From positions 62,001-126,000 of the forward strand of contig JARBJD010000031.1 in NCBI GenBank assembly GCA_033064195.1: 64,000 nucleotides of DNA, read 5' to 3'. The notes under the pieces were generated by a model. The model was not told where the DNA came from, searched no databases, and was given only the letters and a program-made list of their open reading frames with translations. The stretch is from Blattamonas nauphoetae (taxonomy: Eukaryota > Preaxostyla > Oxymonadida). A program made the position numbers and the translations under genes. Below are positions 44,825 through 55,963 of the stretch, in pieces. Positions within the stretch are counted from its first letter, which is position 1, and every line of letters starts with the position of its first letter.

Positions 44825-45899
44825 ATGCACGCCTCACAATATGACAGTGGTATGTTCTCATTTTTCCAGTAATTTATCGATGACTCCATGATTATATCTC
44901 TCCGCAATCTCATCATTATCCTGTAACATCGTCTGTCTTTAGATGTCACGACTTGGTCTCCACAAGGAAGAATTTTCCAAATTGAATATGCAATGGAAGC
45001 TATTAAGCAAGGGTCAGCCTGTTTAGCACTCCGTTCAGACACACATGTATTCTCCTTTTCAGACAGTCATTTCTCCGCTATTCTGACATCAGTGCGTTAT
45101 CGCCGCATATAAACGTCTTGAAACTCAAAAAAAGATCTACAAAATTGATAATCAAATTGGCTGTACCTTGTCAGGTATCCCTTTAGTCCATCTCTTGAGA
45201 TATCTCCTAATTCTACTGACATAACATGCAGGTTTAAATGCAGATGCTCGGAGTCTTTCAACATTCATGAAGGAAGAATGCATGGGATATAAATTCACAA
45301 ATGAATCACCGCTCCCAGTTTCAAGGTTGGTTGGACGTGTTGCCGACAGTTTGTTTTTTCGAGTCAAATCATCTTTTATCATCAATCATAGAGGCCCAAA
45401 AGAGAACTATGGGAAATGGACCACGTCCGTTTGGTGTTGGCATTATTCTTGCTGGTGTAGATGTTTGTTATCTCTCATTTTTAATCAATCTCCTCACAGC
45501 AAACTGGGCCTCATATCTACCAAACCGATCCATCTGGACGCTATGACGAATACTTTGCGACAACAATGGGAGCAAAATCACAAGGAATCAAAACATATCT
45601 CGAACGACACTTCAAGTCTTTCAGCACATGTATCCTTCATCTCCCTTAATCTACGTTATCAGGCAATGTTAATGCCCTTGTTGCCCACGCTATCCTGGCG
45701 TTGCAGGCATCCTCCCAGGACGCGGAATTAGGGATGGAGAACTGTTCAATCGCTGTTGTCGGAATTGGTGAGGATTTGAAAGAATTCACTGTTGACGAGA
45801 TCAAAGAAAGGGTTTCTTTCCCTCTCCTTCTCATTTTTCGTTTCTCGCCAGCTCGCAACTGCCAAAACATTCAATTCAACCACTTCCACGTTCAATTGA
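44825..45899 (+). CDS. PSMA1: 20S proteasome subunit alpha, PSMA1 (alpha-6) type
   Basis: Component of the outer alpha ring of the 20S proteasome, non-catalytic, gating substrate entry. Eight exons: 44825-44849, 44943-45046, 45093-45174, 45232-45348, 45392-45462, 45500-45629, 45663-45811 and 45852-45899 (introns 33-93 nt, all GT-AG). The total is 726 nt, 241 residues. The family signature is complete: [30 protein letters not shown], split here as N-terminal [13 protein letters not shown] plus [12 protein letters not shown], then [42 protein letters not shown] and [14 protein letters not shown]. The [10 protein letters not shown] start and LPVSRLV fit PSMA1 better than other alpha subunits. 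The last exon adds a short Thr/Ser-rich end. Exon 1 is only 25 nt. Confidence 0.93.
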
Positions 45900-46071
45900 T
45901 CATTCTTCTGTTCATCTCACGTAATTCCTACTTTAGTGATTATTTGAGCATAATGAGTGTTTTTCTTTCCCCTTCTTCACCTAATTGAGTTCATCGTGAC
46001 CAGAACCCCATGAGAGCGTATCCCTTAATATTATTTTTTATGATTGTTCCTCGTTATTCCTGATTGTCTGA

Positions 46072-49000
46072 ATGTCACTCCCTCTCCCAAAGGTTTGCTC
46101 TCCAGTTTTCTTTGCTTATTTGCTGTAACTTTCGGTCATATATCTGTTCATAATCGGTAATCGCATTGTCATTCTATTCTCTCTTCTTCGTTTCTATTCA
46201 AAACAATTCATCTCAACTTCGGTCTTTTCGTTTCTAGCCCAAGGGTCTTTCGTTACTTCTTCAAAGACAATCTAAAAAGACCCCTCTTTCATCTCCCAAC
46301 AGCATCTGCAAAACTCCAGCACCTGTACCTAACACACCCTCCTATTCATTTGTAACTCCAAACCGTTCATCAACATCTACTTCTCCTCTGCATGCTGCTG
46401 ATAATCCAGAGCCGAGAGAAGAAGCCCCATCTGTCTGGTTGAGGGATAAATATCAACCTGACCCTCGAACTCATACCACCTCTGGAAAGCCCAAAGTTCA
46501 AGCATACCTCGATTTAACGCCTCTTCCCCCAACAGTTTCTGCTCTCTACCGCTCTCGTGGAATCACATCCCTCTATCCGTGGCAGAAGCAATGTCTATCT
46601 CTTCCTGGAGTGATCGATGGTTTGCAGAATCTTGTTTATTCTGCCCCAACATCCGGTGGGAAGTCCTTAGTGGCTGACATTCTTCTGTTCAATGCCCTCT
46701 ACATCCGCCACAAGCTCGCAATCATCTCCGTTCCATTTGTCTCCATCGCTGCTGAAAAACTCCAATTCTACACTGAATTTGCGCGTATTCTGCAATTTCG
46801 AGTCGAACCGTATTTTGGTCTCCAGGGCATTTTCCCAATTCCATCCACTGTCTCACCGTGCAAGCCACTCCTCGCCGTATGCACAATCGAAAAGGCAAAC
46901 TCGGTTGTCACCAACCTAATCGAGGAAGGAAGGATCGGAGAAATCGGATGCATTGTTGTGGACGAGCTGCACATGATCGGAGATCCCCATCGAGGCCATC
47001 TTTTGGAGTCGATGCTCACCAAAGTGCTCACCGCGTCGGACAGAGAGAAGGCGGTGCAAGAAGAGCGGGAGAAGAAGCTGAAGAAAGAGGAGGAGGACCG
47101 ACTCCGACAGGAGATGATCAAGCGGCTGAAAAGAGCAGAGGCAGACCGCTCGCTCTTCAACTCGACCACAACATCCGAATTCCTGTTCGAAGAGGGCGAG
47201 CCGAACTCGCAGGCGCCTCCGCCCGATTCAGACCTCGTCAACATCACTCCCGTCCAGCCGTTCACTCCACCGCAGCTCGTTGGGATGTCAGCGACGATTC
47301 CCAACTTGTTTGAGATTGGCGTATTCCTGAAGAACGCTCTCGTGTTCGAAGGGGCGCCTCGTCCGGTCCTTCTGAAGGAGTACATCATGTCGGGCGACGA
47401 GATGGAGGATGCCAAACGCGGGACTGTTGTCCGCCGATACGTCCGACACGGCCCAAGCAAAGCCTTTGCATCGAGCAACACTTCTGGCGTGGAGCTGGTG
47501 CACGAGACGCTCCCGGTCACGTCCGACCCCAACCACCTCTTCCATCTCTGCACGGAATACGGGGAGAACAACTCTGTCCTCGTGTTCTGTTCGAAGAAGC
47601 GGCAGTGCGAGGAGTCTGCCCTCTTCCTCGCTGGGCGTCTGAAGGAGGCTGAGGCGGGGAGTGTCCTGCACGACCAGCGACTCGACCTGATCGACGCTCT
47701 CCGCTCAGTCAGCGAGCAGTCGGGGTCGACGTTCCGAGTGGTTGGGAGGAGCGAGCCAGCGCATGGAGTGGTGGACGAGAACTTGCGAGACATGATCGAG
47801 TGTGTGAAGAAGGGCGTCGCCTTCCACCACTCCGGCATCAACCAGAACTGGCGTTGTCTAATCGAGAAGGCCCACCGCCTGCGCATCGTGACCATCACGT
47901 GCTGCACCACAACCCTCTCCGCTGGTGTCAACCTGCCTGCCCGCCGCGTTGTGATCCGCTCCATCTATTCCGGACAGAACAAGATCTCGTGGTCGCTCTA
48001 CAAACAGATGTCTGGACGTGCTGGGCGAGCAGGGTTCGACACGGAGGGCGATGTGGTGCTGATGACGAGGACAAAGCAGGAAGCATTTGAGGTGCGGAGG
48101 GACATTGTGAATGGAGGGGCGGAGAACGTGTGGAGTGGGATGCTGATGGGGAACGAACCAATCAAATCCTCGAAATCGTCGCGAAGTCAGATCAGCACGC
48201 CAAGCAGCACACCCAACCTGACCAAGCAACAAGCCCCAACACTGGAAACACAGGTGGAGATGGCAGAGAGGCTGAACAGAGGCGGGATCATGTGCAGAGG
48301 ACTCAACAAAGCGATCCTCGACTGCGTGTGCGGGGGAATCGGAGGGAATGTGGGACTGACGCAGGAGTGGGAAGGAGACGAGGAGCAGAGCCTGAGTGCT
48401 GAGGAGGACGAGATGGCTGAAGACATCTTTGCGAATCCAGGCGACGGCGAAGGAATGCGGCGAATTCGAGAGCGAGTGATCGAACGACGCGAACGAATGA
48501 AGCTGAACGACGAGAGGAAGGCACGGAACGCGAAGAGACGCGAATGGAACGCGATGGTGGGGAAGAAGAAGCGGCGGTTCATCCGCGAGAACTCTGTCAA
48601 AGTCGTCACGTTTGGCGACGTCCTCCGCTTCTGCCACCACATGCTCGTCTCCATCCAGATCAGCAACCTTGTCCGAGCCAAGCAGCTCCGACAGGAAGAG
48701 GCCGCATCTCGCGCTGTCTCGCAGAACGTCCTCACTGCCACTCCAATCGTCACCAATCCGTCGCAGGAGGAGACGCCGCCAGACTCGTTCAACGAGAGTT
48801 TGGAGCTCACTCTTCCCATCCAATCCACACCCTCCCTCACTCCCTCGTTGACGAAAGGCAAGAAGGGAGTCTCTGCCCTCGCCAAGCGAGCCCAGACTGC
48901 ACAGAAGTTGCAGTCGGTGCAGAAGGAGTTCGACGCCGAACGGAGGTTGGCAGAAAGCAGAGCAGTGCCCGACGAGAACAACCCACTCGACGCGATTGTG

Positions 49001-50452
49001 ATGAACTGCGTGATGAGTCTCTGCAACTTCGGATTGATTGAGTTTGGCCATCTCGAAGAGAAAGAGAACACAAGAACAGACAAAGAAGACGAACAGAACG
49101 AAGAGGAAGAGGAAGAGCAGGAGGAAGCCGAAGAGAACACAACACCCCACATCAAACCCCACAACATCATTTCAGATTACCCCGTCTGCCGCGTCGTCCC
49201 CAACACAGCACCCTCCACACCGACGCAGACGCTCCCCCCGCCGACAGAGGACACAGTCCTCATCCCAACTGTCATCGGCATCGCCTCGTTCAAGTCGAAC
49301 CTCCCCATCGACATCGCACTCTCTGTCTCCACTCTCCTCACAAAAGCAGCGGACTCGCTCTGCCTCTCCGACGACCTCCATTCACTCTTCCTCTGTGTGC
49401 CCCTCTCCGACGGAGGCGACGTGACCATCTCCAACTGGCGGGCGTACCACACGCTCTTCCACTCCCTCTCGCCCCTCCGACAGGACATCGCTCTGCGCTG
49501 CGGAGTTGACGAGCAGTTCCTCCTCCGCAAGTCGCAGGGAGCACAAAGAGACGAAAGAGACAATCCTCCCGATCAGCTCGACGAGACAACAAAGCAACTC
49601 ATTGCGCTGCAGAATTCGGTCAAGAAGCTCCCTGCGACAGGCTTCGTCCACTCTGGATCGAGCGAGCTCGAGCTGGAACTGAACGAACTGATTGTGAATC
49701 CACTCAGCCAGTTCCAAACATCTTCGCTTTGGCTCTCGCAGCCAGCCATCTCCCGCCGCTTCTACTCCGCCCTGATCCTCTCCGACCTCGCCAACGAAGT
49801 CCCTCTCACCGTTGTCTGTGCCAAGTTCAACGTGAAGAGCGGGTCCGTCCAGTCGCTCTCTGCCCAATCAGCACTGAACGCCCAAATGCTCGCCATGTTC
49901 AGCCAGCGCATGAACTGGCCTGGTCTCCACGCTGTGCTCAACCTTCTTTCCCAACGCCTCAAACAGGACGGAGGAATCAAGCCAGAGCTCGTCCCTCTCA
50001 CTGACATCCCCGGTGTTGGTTCGTACCGTGCTCGTGTCCTGCACAGAGCTGGTTTTCGCTCGATTGTCCAGCTGGCTAAGTGCCATCCTGAAGACCTCGT
50101 CACAGCTCTTCCTGACAACGCCCTCGGCCGATTCCCCAACGACGTCGCAAAGAGAATAGTATTGTCGGCACGGAAACTCGTCGAAGGAGAGATTGAGAAG
50201 GAGAGAGAGGCCATGAAAGAGAAGGAATCGGAATGGAGAGAGATTGAGGAGATGAGAGGATGGAAACAGAAGCGAGATGGGCCGAACGATGAAGAAGAGG
50301 ATATCAACAAAGCAACACGACCAGAAGGTGATCGACTGTTCCGCTTGGATGATGAAATGCCTGTCGACGAGCTGGAGTTCATGGAGAATGCTGATGAAGT
50401 GCAACGCATTTTTGAGGAGCGATTAGCACGCATGCTGCAAATGTCACAATGA
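46072..50452 (+). CDS. POLQ-type superfamily 2 DNA helicase (helicase-only)
   Basis: ATP-dependent DNA helicase of the Pol theta / HELQ group, acting in end joining or replication-fork repair. Exons 46072-46092 and 46238-50452 (145-nt intron ending TTTCTAG); 1,411 residues. Motifs in order: Q-like WQKQCLSL; Walker A SAPTSGGKS; PFVSIAAEK; TIEKAN; DEAH-box variant VVDELHMIGDPHRGHLLE; motif III GMSATIPNL; VAFHHSGI; TLSAGVNLPARR; motif VI QMSGRAGRAG. The GDPHRG string after DELH matches POLQ more than HELQ. A charged insert (EEREKKLKKEEEDR) lies between motifs II and III, and acidic inserts follow the helicase core. Near the C-terminus IPGVGSYRARVLHRAGF is a helix-hairpin-helix. There is no family A polymerase domain, and the neighbours do not encode one. 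Confidence 0.88.
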
Positions 50453-51389
50453 TTTTTCTTTCCTCTTCATTTCAGAAAACACATTTGCAATAAAATAAGA
50501 TAATTTTGGAAATGTCAAACAAGATGGTCCTGAGAATTCGAAGAGAAAAAGATGATGTTGAAAAGAAGAGATATTGTTGAATAAAGAGAATGATAAAATC
50601 AGCTGGAGGTGCATAGATGTTTTTTAATCATGTGGCCCATCAAATGGATGGGTTAAGACAAGAATAAAGTGTTAGTATCATCACAATAAAAGAAATGGAT
50701 GCGATTGGGTTCATACAGTATCTACATGAGAAGAAAAATACAAACATCATGGAAAAACAAGTGAAAAAAAGTAAAAAGAAGTGGAAGAAATAGCTCAGAC
50801 AGCCATGGGTTGTCAGCAAGGCTGATTCAGTGGTGGACGAATAAAATCTAGCGTGTCCGTTTTGTGTCATCATAGCAACAAAAAATATCAATAGCATACC
50901 AGGATAATGTTGAGGGGCAGAAAAATAAGCATAATAAGAGATCTGTGAGACAAATTGAATGACGAGATGATGAAGACAAAAAATCATGGATAAGAAAATG
51001 GAAAAAGTGTCTCAGATTCAGCTGTTTTCTACAGTGCAACGAATGCGGAAAGGATGTACGGTCCTCCCTTGCTACTGTCACCAGTAACAATCAGTCCGCC
51101 CATCGCTGAAGAATGGTTCATCCCAGACGCAAATGTTGGATAATGTGCAAATTATTTCATACAATAAGGTTGAAAGGACAACTCTAAATCGAGAAACTAT
51201 CTGGAGAAGGATAGAAGATGAGAATCAGAGAAAAAATGCGAAAATATAAATCTGAATTGAGAAATTCAAAAAAATCTCCCGTCACTGTAACAGATAATAT
51301 CCACAAGGAAAAGGATGAAATCCTGACTTCGGACGGTCCAAATTTATTCATGGTTTGACTCATACCGTCAAAGAACAGTCTTGAAATCC
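50453..51389. other. Intergenic stretch of about 0.9 kb
   Basis: AT-rich. It contains AATAAA-like strings just after the helicase stop, but no gene I can support on either strand. Confidence 0.4.
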
Positions 51390-52412
51390 ATGGGGCAGAA
51401 GGGGATTTTGAAGCCCACAACTCAAATGTTTCCAGCCAACCTCAAGAACCAAATCAAAGTATTTGCTGTCGATCTCGACGACACTTTATTTCAACCCGAT
51501 CTCACTATTGCCCCATTTGATGCACATATGCTCTGCAAACTCCAACAATCTGGCGTCCATGTCGCATTCTCAAGTGGTCTGACGTTATCTCTCGTTATTG
51601 TCGATATTCTCAGGAAGAATGGCATTTGACATCAGACCTCGCTATATCTCAGCTGGTCTGAGCCTTGATAATGCATATGCTGTTGGTGGTGGAGGTGGAG
51701 AAGTCGTCAGACTGTCCGATAAGAAGAAGGTCTTCTGTTCGTCAGTTGATGAAGAGACAATCCGGACAATGTTCACCTATGGGAAAGAGCACAATTTCTG
51801 TTGTGAATTCTACTCAGAAGAAGGGGTGATTCTTTACACGACTGACAATAAAGCTCACGACTATCACATGAGCATTCTGACCATCAAGGTATATCACTCT
51901 CTTCCTCACCCATTTGCGTTGAACAGGATGTGAAAGTGTCTTACGAAGAAATCATTGAACGAGCCATCAAAGAAAAACCTCTCAAGTTGTTCATCACAGA
52001 AGATCCTGAAACTATTGAACATAAGTCTGTCGTTCGTATTTTGCATTCTTTCAGGGTAATTCCTGACATTCGTGCTCGTTTGAACGCGTCCTCTCGAGCC
52101 ATCATCACAAAACCAGAATTCTGTGAAGTTCTCAATGTTGATGTCAGCAAATCGACTGCCCTCTCGTTCTACTGTGAGAACATTCTTGGCTGCACCATTG
52201 CCAATTGCTTTGCGATGGGTGACGGAGGAAATGATATTGAAATGCTTCGCGACAGTGGATTCAGTGCTGCTCCCGCCAACTCCACTGATGGTGCAAAGGC
52301 AGTTGCCAAAATAACACTTCCATGGAAAAACACAGACAATGCAGTTGGACGAGCCATCGATGCTGTGTTTTTCGATGGACAGGAATTCGACAAATTTCAC
52401 CAGCGACGATGA
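51390..52412 (+). CDS. HAD-superfamily (Cof/IIB type) phosphatase
   Basis: Likely a soluble sugar-phosphate or related phosphomonoester hydrolase. Exons 51390-51576, 51614-51888 and 51927-52412 (introns 37 and 38 nt); 315 residues. HAD motif I is FAVDLDDTLF (nucleophile and general acid Asp). Motif II is at the FSSGR junction created by splicing. The motif III Lys is in ITKPEF. Motif IV is MGDGGNDIEML, followed by APANSTDGAK, typical of Cof-type class IIB enzymes with a cap between motifs II and III. A GGGGG run starts the cap. An internal Met 13 codons downstream is an alternative start. Substrate not predictable. Confidence 0.87.
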
Positions 52413-52679
52413 CTTTGCATTCGTCAGCTGTAGATAACACCAGGAGAAACTACACCGATTCGTTCTTTCGTTCATTTCTCCTTTTACGTATTTAGCCTTT
52501 AAACTAAGTACATCGTTGTGCTCTTTATCTCCCGCAAAATCGTTCCATTTCTTTGTTATTATGTCTCTTTCAAAGACTATATGTATTTCTCGATGTTTTC
52601 TACAATATTCCGAACTGATGAAGACTCACTCCGTGTTTCTCATGACTTTTTGATTCCAGAATTGATTGTGGTTAGATCA

Positions 52680-54075
52680 ATGACAGAAACTGAAACGCCT
52701 CAAGAGCCTCCAAAAACTGAAGAAAAACTTCCTATGGAATATATTCCATACACACATGAGAAAATGAAACTCATGTCGTATCGCCATCACACTCCGGACG
52801 CGGTCGGAGTAGCTTTCGTTTTGCATGGCCTCCATGAATACGCTGAGTCCCACATAAATACAATGAAATGGTTTGTATCCCAAGGATATAGTGTATTTGC
52901 ACTGGATCTCGAAGGTAGTCCTTTTGTTCGCACAATCATCATCGAAAGGTCATGGCCGTTCTGTGGAGGGAACACCGACAGGAATTATGACTGATCTGTC
53001 TGCAGTTATCGACACATGGGTGGCATTTGCTCATGAGATTTGCAAAGACGAAAGATACGTAGGAAAACCAGCTTTTCTCTACGGTCATTCTTTGGGTGGA
53101 ACGACTGGGATTCTCGTTTCACGAAGATGCAAAGGTATCTCCAGTCCTCTCCAATTCCTCCTTTGCAGATATTCTGAACGGAAGCATCATTAGTGCTCCA
53201 ACCATCTACATCAACGCTAACAAAGCTGCCACAACTTTCCTTCCAGCGCTCAGCCACGTCTTCAAGGGAATGAAGATTATGGAGCTTGATCGATCAACGC
53301 TTGCCCATGATCAAGAAATCGGTATTTTTGTTATCTGCGACTCTGGACACTCTTTTTCAGGAAAACTCGCCGCCCAAGATCCATTCTGCACAAACGCTCC
53401 TGTTCGCGCCCAAAGTGGACGACAAATGCTTCTGGTCTGTGAGTCATCTTTTGTTCATTCTGTTAGCTCACCAAAGAGATTCAAAACCATTTCGACCAAG
53501 ACACGTATCCCCTCTTCGTCTATCACGGGAAGGATGATTCTCTGAGTATGACTCACATTCATTTTTTGTCCTTCATTGGGATTCCCGAACAACTTTTTGC
53601 CTCTTTCTATCTGCCGTTCTCACCTCGTTTTTTTATCTTTTCACAGCCCCCGTCAAGAACACCGAAATGTTCTTTGAAGGTGCAGCTTCAACTGACAAAA
53701 CTGTTCACTACTTCGAAGATACTTACCATGAAGTTCACAACGAACCATGCAAAGAAGTATTCCTGTCGCTTTTTCCATCCAAATGTTTGATTTTTCTTCC
53801 AGGAAATGTATCGAATGATCAAAGAATTTATGGACAAGCATCCTGACAAACAAAAGGTGGAAGAACCCGCCCCATCCGAGAAAAAACCGACGGAATCCAA
53901 ACCTGCATCAAAACAGGCCGAAACAATGGAGGAAACTCCACAAGAAGAAGAAAAGAAAGAAGAAGACAAGAAAGAGGAAGAAAAGAAAGAAGAGCCCAAG
54001 GAGGAGGAGAAGAAAGAGGAGGAGGCAAAGGAGGAGCCCAAAGAGGAGACTCCTGAAGAGAACAAGAGTGAATAA
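52680..54075 (+). CDS. Monoglyceride-lipase-like alpha/beta hydrolase with Lys/Glu tail
   Basis: Serine hydrolase of the Hydrolase_4 / monoacylglycerol lipase group. Seven exons: 52680-52914, 52949-53134, 53169-53321, 53361-53434, 53467-53545, 53647-53756 and 53803-54075 (introns 32-101 nt). The sum is 1,110 nt, 369 residues. The oxyanion region is FVLHGLHEYAESH, followed by DLEGHGRSVEGTPTG. The nucleophile elbow is GHSLGGT. The acid is in YHGKDDSL and the His in TYHEVHNE, giving a complete Ser-Asp-His triad. The last exon adds an unusual, nearly pure Lys/Glu tail of about 50 residues (EEEKKEEDKKEEEKKEE and similar), probably an extended charged helix. Its stop lies 67 bp from the stop of the convergent minus-strand gene. 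Confidence 0.87.
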
Positions 54076-54142
54076 ACCGCCCCTTACTGTCCATTCCCTT
54101 TATATTCTGTTCTCAATCATGACTGTTCTGAAATGGGGTAAA

Positions 54143-55792
54143 TTAAGCCGCATCAACCAAATCCAGCATCTCGTCCAGAATGCTGTCCAACTGTGCCTGC
54201 TGCGCCATCGCTGTCACTGCTCGCACTGTCTGCTCCTTCGTCCTCTTCCCCTGCTGCATCTCGCGCAGGCTGAGAAGGAACGATTGATACTGGTCGCTGC
54301 TGGCCTTCGCGCGGATATTCCGAAGTGTCACTTTTGGGTCAGACCGGTGTTTCGAGCGAGGGGGGCGTTCCGTCGGGCGGGTCTCGCCTCGTCCAGTCGG
54401 TGTCCGTTGCGGGCGGTCGCGTGCTGGAGTGTGGTCTGCGTCGAGCTGGTGCTGGCGTTGGAAGGAGGGTGGGGAGGGGCTGAGGACGAACGAGTCCATG
54501 CGCGACGAGCGAGCGTGCGATGGATGGTTCTGCGTCTGAGACTGCGACGGGGGGAGTTGAGGGGGAGAGGAGAGAGGAGAGGGCGACAGACGAACACTCT
54601 GTCCAGCCCGTCGTCCTTGCGGGGGCGACTGAAAGGTGCGCTGTGGAGACTGTGGGGAGAATGTTGATGGTTCGATCGCGGAAGGCAGCTGGCTCTGCGA
54701 CGGCTCTGGCTGTCTGCGCTGTCGAGGAAGGTGCCGTGTGGTGCGTTCCTGGTCGGGTGACGGGGAGAACTCCGACAGTGTCTGTGGCCGGTTGCGAGGC
54801 GGCGAAGGAGAGCGGCCGATGGTGTCCGAATGCGGTGGCGACGAATGGAAGGGGTATGCACGCTGTGTCGGTGTGTGTCGAGTCGTGTGTTCGGAGGGTG
54901 CGACCTCAGGTGGATATTGGCGTTGGTGGGACGCACGTCGCTTCCGTTTCGGATACCCTCCTTCGGAAATGAGATCGTCCTCGATTTCTTGGAGAACTGA
55001 AGAGAACACGGATGACTCGCCATGCGAATCTGATTCATGATGCGCTCCAAAACGATGAGATGAAACAACATCTTCTTCGAGTCTGTTAATTCGTCGAAAA
55101 GAAAGAGATGTTTGCGAATCGGATTCCTCCTCTCGTGGATGCCTCTCGTGTCTATTTTCATGTCGTTTGGACCTTGCACTAGGTTTTCGATGATCAGTAG
55201 GTGAAATTGGTATTGGGTCAAGATTGCTCGATTGAGGGATACGAGATTGAGGGGCAGTGGCTGGTTTGAAGGATGGTTCTCTTCGATTCACAGAAGAAAT
55301 GGGTGTGGTTGTTGTGAACTGATGAGAAGGAGCAGGTTGTGTCTCGATGAAATGATTCTGAGAAGATGCTGGCCGGTTCTGTCGAAGCGAATTGGCTGGC
55401 TTTTCTGGTTTGATTGGTGTGTGGATCGACGTTGAAAATGGAACAGCAGACGAAAATTGAGATCTTGACTGAGACGGAGTATTTTGGGTTGCTGAACGCT
55501 GTGCTGCTAAGAGTTGTTGAATTAGTTTTTCTTGATCGTTCAAACGAGCCTCAAGTTCGGCGTTTGTGTTCTCAAGTGAGCGAATCCGCTCATAAAGTTT
55601 CTGCTTCTCATTTGACTTCCCAGACAACTAACATTACAAAGGAATTTGGATGATAATTTAAAAAAGAGATTGAACAACTTTTTCTTGGATTCGTTCATTT
55701 AAGGCGTTCATTTGTTCATCGAGGAATTGTTTTGTGTCGATAATAACTGAATCCATCTCGGCATGTCCCGAAACAGAAGAACGACGAGACAT
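54143..55792 (-). CDS. Unrecognised coiled-coil / disordered protein
   Basis: Two exons, 55792-55679 and 55627-54143 (51-nt intron); 532 residues. The start is MSRRSSVSGHAEMD. The N-terminal 100 residues form a coiled coil with heptad-like Leu/Ile spacing (LDEQMNALNERIQEKL, then YERIRSLENTNAELEARL). The middle is a long Ser/Pro/Gln/Arg-rich disordered region. The last 75 residues are a compact helical domain (VTLRNIRAKASSDQYQSF and LDSILDEMLDLVD). I do not recognise a family; a centrosomal or flagellar role would fit the architecture but is a guess. It is transcribed divergently from the acetyl-CoA synthetase gene. Confidence 0.75.
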
Positions 55793-55963
55793 GTGACGTT
55801 CTGATGGGATGATCGGCTCAGTGATTCGAATCTAAATCGGAAGCATCTAGATACCGGAAGTCGGATAATTATCACTTTTACACTCCACTTCTTTCCACGA
55901 GACGAAACTTCATCACAAAGACCATCTGGTTTTTTTCGGTCCCCATAACCAGAATCATTCAAG
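55793..55963. promoter_or_regulatory. 171-bp divergent promoter region
   Basis: Lies between the ATG codons of the minus-strand coiled-coil gene and the acetyl-CoA synthetase gene, so it must serve both. No specific motif assigned. Confidence 0.45.

Noticed and set aside
46768-49170. Long minus-strand frames opposite the helicase
   Set aside because: Antisense shadows of a GC-biased coding region; the plus strand carries all helicase motifs in order.
51029-51142. Possible last exon on the minus strand reading MGGLIVTGDSSKGGPYIL
   Set aside because: Protein-like, but an in-frame stop lies just upstream with no usable acceptor site between, leaving only about 27 codons; no partner exon found.
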